Of a stretch of DNA of 64,000 nt, positions 58,831 to 64,000 are shown in pieces. The DNA comes from Mustela lutreola (Eukaryota; Chordata; Mammalia; Carnivora; Mustelidae): the NCBI RefSeq assembly GCF_030435805.1, contig NC_081296.1, positions 29,973,745 through 30,037,744 on the forward strand, read 5' to 3'. The translations under genes and the position numbers were made by a program. Below the pieces are notes generated by a model. The model saw only the letters and a program-made list of their open reading frames with translations, was not told where the DNA came from and ran no database searches. Within the stretch, counting starts at the first letter, position 1. The number at the start of each line of letters is the position of its first letter.

Positions 58831-60252
58831 AGTGCAGGGGACCGTGCGGGGATCAGCAGCCCCCAGACCCTCGGGGCATTTGAGGGCGCGCTGCTGCAGC
58901 TGGGCGCTAGAGGAGAACGAACGCTCGAGCGTCTGTGCGCGTTGGGCCCGGAGCCCAGGCGCCTCTGCGCGGGCCCACGGGGGTGTTCAGGCACTCAAGC
59001 TGGCCCACCGCCCCAATCCCCTTCCCAGGACAGCTCCCCGGGAGCCAGGGCTTCGCCATCCTCGTCTCCTCGTGTCCTTCGGCGGGCCTGGCCGGCTAGG
59101 TCCTCGGTGTGTCGACATGCAGCAGAGGTCAGCGGAAGCCTTGGGCTCGGAGGGAGGCCCGAGACGCCTTGGGAAGCGGGTAGCCCAGCAGTGACTCTGC
59201 AGCAGGCCGTGGGCTTGGGGTGGCGGTCCTCGTGGTCCAGACGTCGTGGGCCACCCCTGGAGCGGGGGCCCTTGAGCCATCCCAGGGGCAGGGAACGCGA
59301 GCGTGGGGCCGGGTGGCTGGCAAGACCCGGAAAGCGCAGAGTGGCCGCCATAGGATCAGGGGACCCTGAGGCCCCCTGATCCATCTGGGCGTGTCTCGTG
59401 GGCCTACGAACGTAGTGGACGTGAGACTTGTGGTCTCAGAAGCTTCTGTGATCTTCTGCCACGGGGTGTTGCTCGAGGCCCGGGACTTGGCTTGTTTCCG
59501 CGGGCTGACGAGGCCTGAGCTCCCGCCCCACAGCGCAGACGCCCAAGGCGTTGGAGACCCCACCAGGCTGCTTGCCAAGAGCGCAAGAGGATTCCTTGTG
59601 CTCGCGAGACAGCCGGGTTCCACGGGGCTACGGGGCGGAATCTGCGAGGGCCAGGCCCTTGCAGCCATTGGGTCGGAGCCTCTCTCCGGAGGCTCTCAAG
59701 CACCGGGGACCGGGTCCTGACGAAGCGGCGCTGCACGGCGAGAGTCGGGTACCTCGCCCAGGGCAGCCGGTGGGTGGTGTGCCTGTCCGTAGTGGTGGAC
59801 AGCGACCTGGCATTCAGAGCTCGGCCCTGGAGCAGCCGTGGGCCCGAGCCACCTTGGGCTTCCAGGGTAGGGGCTCCGATCCTTGGCTCCCAGGTGGGAC
59901 CATGGGTGGGTGGGCGGCGTCCTGGCCACAAGTCCCTGACCGCCCCCCTCGGCTCCCGTGCAAGGGAGACAGCGGGGACACGTCAAAACCCTGTGCTCCG
60001 TGCCATGTTCACGGACCGTTCTGCCGACGGTGGTGCTGACACAGGGGCCTAGATCTCCCTTGTTTGGGGATGCCCTGGTAAGGGCAGCTGGGGCCCTGGG
60101 CCCTGCTCCGTCGTCTCGCACATCAGCCATGCGTGGGTCGGCCGTATGCCCGGCCCCCACCGGCCAGGACGTTGGGAAAGGTAGCCCTCGGCCGTCCGGC
60201 CGGTGCCCCGGACCAGGGCTTTTGGACAGCTGGTCTCTCCGTCTCTCCTCAG

Positions 60253-60370
60253 AACCGCATCCACAAGCGGGGAGAACGCCCGCACCAGCTCGTCTTGCCT
60301 GGCCCGGCCCTGCCCACAGGTCCAATGTCTCAGGACCCCGGCCCATGGCGCAGTCCGCCACGCAGCCCCG
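60253..60370 (+). ncRNA. SNHG14: Putative host exon 1, type B copy 5
   Basis: Both splice sites intact, matching B copies 1 and 2. Confidence 0.73.
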
Positions 60371-60422
60371 GTAAGCAGGTTCTGGGGGCGACGCGACCGC
60401 ACGCATCGCCGCCAACCTGCTT

Positions 60423-60503
60423 GGGTCAATGATGACAACTCAAATGGTCTCGAAGAGCGGTGATGACCTAAAAATCATGCTCAATAGGATTACGCTGAGG
60501 CCC
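60423..60503 (+). ncRNA. SNORD115: SNORD115 snoRNA, type B copy 5
   Basis: Identical to type B copies 1 and 2 by eye. Confidence 0.97.
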
Positions 60504-60753
60504 AATGCAGGCGTCTGTGCCGGGATCAGCATCCCCCGGAGCCTCGGGGCCCTGGAGGGGCGCTGCCGTTGGGAGCTTGAGGCCAAGGATCCCCCGGGGA
60601 TCCCTGCTCCTGCCCTGGAAAGCCCGTGCACGTCAGGGGCCCCTCGAGGTGTGGAGGCAGCCCACCCGGCCTAGAGACTGAATCCCCTCCCCTCCCCTGG
60701 ACAGCTCCCTGGGAGCCATGCCTTAGGAACCCTTGTCTCCTTGTGTCTTGCAG

Positions 60754-60798
60754 CGGGCCTTGGGCGCCAGGTGGTAGGCGCGGCGTTGGCCACGACAG
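60754..60798 (+). ncRNA. SNHG14: Putative host exon 2, type B copy 5
   Basis: 45 nt with intact acceptor and donor. Confidence 0.7.
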
Positions 60799-61927
60799 GT
60801 GAGTGGGAGACTCTGGGCCTGGCGGGAGATGGCAGGCGCCATGGGCGTCGTCCGCGAAGCCAGAGTCACGGCACGGGGCTCTGGCTCCACCACTGAGCTA
60901 CGGGTGGAGGCCCCCGTTGTCCACACAGCGTTGGCTGGCGCGTGATCAGGCTCCCTTGAGCCATCCCAGGTGCAGGGAACGCGAACGTTGGGCCGCGGGA
61001 ACTGGCCGGGACTGGATCCCGGGGGGATGCCGCCATAGATCCGCGTGGCCCTGAGGCCTCCTTGGACCTCCCTTTGTGTCCTGTGCGCCCGTGAGGAGAC
61101 GGGTTCGGGAGACCCTTGGCGTCAGGGACTTCTGTCCCCCTCAGCGAGTGGCGGTTGCTCGAGCCAACCCCAGCGCATGTTTCTTGGGGCTGGAGCGGGC
61201 AGAGCTCCTGCCCTAGGCACCAGACTCCCAAGGACTTTGGGAGCCTGGGAGGCTGCTGAAGTACAGCCCTCGATGTTTGCTTGGGCTGCCGATGGAGCAT
61301 GGTTTGGCTGGACGTGGGCAAGAATGGGCGAGCCCCAGGCCACAGCGGGCATTGGGCGAGAGCCTGTCGGGTCAGGCCCTCAGAGGAGGGGCCGCCACGC
61401 GGGGAGACTCTGGACCCTGTTGCAGGGCGGGCATTGGTCCCCTGCCTCCCGCTGGCGGGAGACCGTGACCCGCGACTCCCTCTCCAGACGTGGACCGTCG
61501 GTGCATGTGGGCCAACGTTGGCTGCTAGTGCCAGCGCCCGGATGCACGGACGGCAGCCGGGCCAATCTGGGGTTGGCGTCTGCCTGGCCATAAGTTCTGG
61601 GGCCGCCCCCGTTGGCTCGGGGCCCGGGAGGCATCGGGGGGGGGCACTCGATAACCTAGTGTTCCCGCCCACGTTGTGGGGCCTTTCTTAGCAAGGGGTG
61701 GTTCCCACAGGGGCCCTGATCTCCACAGTTTCTGGAGGCCCAGGGATGTACAGCGGCTCCCCAGGGCCCTTTTCCTTGCTTGCGGCGGCTCCGAGCCTTG
61801 GGTCGTTCGTTCCTCCACCCGCCTGGCCAGCAGCGGCCAGGGCTTCGGGCGTGAACGATCGTGGCCGCATGGGGCACGAGCCACAGAGCAGGCCGTTCTG
61901 ACAGCTGGCCTCTCCCTCTGTCCTTAG

Positions 61928-62045
61928 AACCCCGTCCCCCAGGGAGGATCTCGCCTGGACGACCAAGTCTGGCTTCTCCCAGCCCCGCCCAAAGGGCCCG
62001 TGTCTCGGATCGCCGGGGCATGGCGCCGTCCCGACCGCTCCCTCG
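61928..62045 (+). ncRNA. SNHG14: Putative host exon 1, type A copy 6
   Basis: Both splice sites intact, as in A copy 1. Confidence 0.73.
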
Positions 62046-62099
62046 GTAAGGAGGGGTTCCGGGTGGGCAGGGACCTCACGCGTCGCCCCCGGCTTGCTT

Positions 62100-62180
62100 G
62101 GGTCAATGATGAGAACTCATATGGTCTCGAAGAGCGATGATGACCTAAAAATCATGCTCAATAGGATTACGCTGAGGCCC
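62100..62180 (+). ncRNA. SNORD115: SNORD115 snoRNA, type A copy 6
   Basis: Guide, boxes and stem intact. The downstream exon 2 donor lacks GT, as in A copy 4. Confidence 0.97.
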
Positions 62181-63601
62181 AGTGCAGGGGACCGTGCGGG
62201 GATCAGCATCCCCCAGACCCTCAGGGCATTTGAGGGCGCGCTGCTGCAGTTGGGCGCTAGAGGAGAACGAAAGCTCGAGCGTCTCCGCGCGTTGGGCCCG
62301 GAGCCCAGGCGCCTCTGCGCGTGCCCACGGGGGTTTTCTGGCACTCAAGCTGGCCCACCGCCCCAATCCCCTTCCCAGGACAGTTCCCCGGGAGCCAGGG
62401 CTTCGCCATCCTCGTCTCCTCGTGTCCTTCGGCGGGCCTGGCCGGCTAGGTCCTCGGTGTGTCGACATGCAGCAGAGGGGAGCGGAAGCCTTGGGCTCGG
62501 AGGGAGGCCCGAGACGCCTTGGGAAGCGGGTAGCCCAGCAGTGATTCTGCAGAGGCCGTGGGCGTGGGGTGGCGGTCCTCGTGGTCCAGACGTCGTGGGC
62601 CACCCCGGGAGCGGGTGCCCTTGAGCCATCCCAGGGGCAGGGAACGCGAGCGTGGGGCCGGGTGGCTGGCAAGACCCGGAAAGGGCAGAGTGGCCGCCAT
62701 AGGATCAGGGGACCCTGAGGCCCCCTGATCCATCTGGGCGTGTCTCTTGGGCCTACGAACGTAGTGGACGTGAGACTAGTGGTCTCAGAAGCTTCTGTGC
62801 TCTTCTGCCACGGGGTGTTGCTCGAGGCCCGGGACTTGGCTTGTTTCCGCGGGCTGACGAGGCCTGAGATCCCGCCCCACAGCGCAGACGCCCAAGGCGT
62901 TGGAGACCCCACCAGGCTGCTTGCGAAGAGCGCAAGAGGATTCCTTGTGCTCGCGAAACAGCCGGGTTCCACGGGGCTTCGGGGCGGAATCTGCGAGGGC
63001 CAGGCCCTTGCAGCCATTGGGTCGGAGCCTCTCTCCGGAGGCTCTCAAGCACCGGGGACCGGGTCCTGATGAAGCAGCGCTGCACGGCGAGAGTCGGGTA
63101 CCTCGCCCAGGGCAGCCGGTGGGTGGTGTGCCTGGCCGTAGTGGTGGACAGCGACCTGGCATTCCGAGCTCGGCCCTGGGGCAGCCGTGGGCCCGAGCCA
63201 CCTTGGGCTTCCAGGGTAGGGGCTCCGATCCTTGGCTCCCAGGTGGGACCATGGGTGGGTGGGCGGCGTCCTGGCCACAAGTCCCTGACCGCCCCCCTCG
63301 GCTCCCGTGCAAGGGAGACAGCGGGGACACGTCAAAACCCTGTGCTCCGTGCCATGTTCACGGACCGTTCTGCCGACGGTGGTGCTGACACAGGGGCCTA
63401 GATCTCCCTTGTTTGGGGATGCCCTGGTAAGGGCAGCTGGGGCCCTGGGCCCTGCTCCGTCGTCTCGCACATCAGCCATGCGTGGGTCGGCCGTATGCCC
63501 GGCCCCCACCGGCCAGGACGTTGGGAAAGGTAGCCCTCGGCCGTCCGGCCGGTGCCCCGGACCAGGGCTTTTGGACAGCTGGTCTCTCCGTCTCTCCTCA
63601 G

Positions 63602-63719
63602 AACCGCATCCACAAGCGGGGAGAACGCCCGCACCAGCTCGTCTTGCCTGGCCCGGCCCTGCCCACAGGTCCAATGTCTCAGGACCCCGGCCCAGGGCGC
63701 AGTCCGCCACGCAGCCCCG
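63602..63719 (+). ncRNA. SNHG14: Putative host exon 1, type B copy 6
   Basis: Both splice sites intact; CCCAGGGCGC replaces CCCATGGCGC. Confidence 0.73.
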
Positions 63720-63771
63720 GTAAGCAGGTTCTGGGGGCGACGCGACCGCACGCATCGCCACCAACCTGCTT

Positions 63772-63852
63772 GGGTCAATGATGACAACTCAAATGGTCTC
63801 GAAGAGCGGTGATGACCTAAAAATCATGCTCAATAGGATTACGCTGAGGCCC
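63772..63852 (+). ncRNA. SNORD115: SNORD115 snoRNA, type B copy 6
   Basis: Guide, boxes and stem intact. Its monomer is cut by the window end, so exon 2 is not seen. Confidence 0.97.
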
Positions 63853-64000
63853 AATGCAGGCGTCTGTGCCGGGATCAGCATCCCCCGGAGCCTCGGGGCC
63901 CTGGAGGGGCGCTGCCGTTGGGAGCTTGAGGCCAAGGATCCCCCGGGGATCCCTGCTCCTGCCCTGGAAAGCCCGTGCACGTCAGGGGCCCCTCGAGGTG

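Larger units (their letters stand above)
45176..64000 (+). repeat. SNORD115 higher-order tandem array (3.35-kb A-B dimers)
   Basis: Six A and six B monomers alternate strictly. Dimers starting at exon 1 of A begin at 45176, 48528, 51879, 55231, 58579 and 61928, so the period is 3348-3352 bp; monomer steps are 1671-1679 bp. Dimers are nearly identical to each other, while A and B differ clearly outside the snoRNA and exon borders. The DNA is GC- and CpG-rich throughout. Each monomer reads: pre-exon block, exon 1 (118 nt), about 54 nt, snoRNA, about 250 nt, exon 2 position (45 nt), then about 1.1 kb of intron. The array continues past the window end. Confidence 0.95.

Noticed and set aside
44371-64000. 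Many long open frames on both strands (up to 290 codons, such as 62145-63017 minus and 49646-50365 minus), repeated in each dimer
   Set aside because: They arise because the DNA is GC-rich and stop-poor and because the repeat is copied. Frames overlap on both strands, shift with indels between copies, start at arbitrary ATGs and run across snoRNAs and splice sites. No known domain is recognisable.
45176-64000. CRISPR-like or satellite interpretation of the tandem repeat
   Set aside because: Monomers are about 1.67 kb, carry snoRNA genes and splice signals, and the setting is a mammalian genome.
1-64000. Endogenous retroviruses, LTRs or DNA transposons
   Set aside because: No LTR pair, primer-binding site, gag/pol/env-like frame or terminal inverted repeat element was recognised; all interspersed repeats seen are L1 or CAN-SINE.

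Overview
The window is intergenic to non-coding DNA from a mammal, most likely a caniform carnivore. Two things point there: tRNA-derived CAN-SINEs (seven copies, several with clear target-site duplications) and L1 copies whose 5' end and 3' UTR read like carnivore L1. One abundant L1 3' end is reminiscent of mustelid genomes, but I cannot prove the family. No host protein-coding gene is supported anywhere.

Layout. Positions 1 to about 36.7 kb are an AT-rich nest of LINE-1 copies, nearly all on the minus strand and inserted into one another. They include a young L1 (1-3840) with an open ORF2 start, a decayed near-full-length L1 (11402-18915) sitting inside an older L1, and a twin-primed L1 (24771-27222) with a perfect 13-bp target duplication. 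From 36.7 to 41.6 kb the DNA is mostly AT-rich single-copy sequence. It holds a decayed SNORD115-like gene (37491-37571) and what looks like an ancient tandem duplication of about 1.4 kb. From about 41.6 kb to the window end the base composition changes abruptly to GC- and CpG-rich tandem repeats.

The repeats are the key content. Each monomer of about 1.67 kb carries one box C/D snoRNA of the SNORD115 (HBII-52/MBII-52) family. Its 18-nt guide, ATGCTCAATAGGATTACG, is the exact complement of the serotonin receptor 5-HT2C (HTR2C) alternative-exon/editing region. The window therefore lies in the imprinted Prader-Willi/Angelman (SNURF-SNRPN to UBE3A) domain, at the 5' edge of the SNORD115 cluster, with the SNHG14 host transcript running on the + strand. 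Twelve intact snoRNA copies (all with the guide unchanged), one near-intact edge copy and two or three decayed copies are visible. Putative host exons (118 nt before and 45 nt after each snoRNA) can be read from conserved splice signals.

The array is organised as a higher-order repeat: two diverged monomers (A and B) alternate, so the homogenised unit is a dimer of about 3.35 kb. Only B monomers keep both splice sites of the second exon; A monomers have all lost its acceptor. Divergence rises toward the array edge, as expected of concerted evolution.
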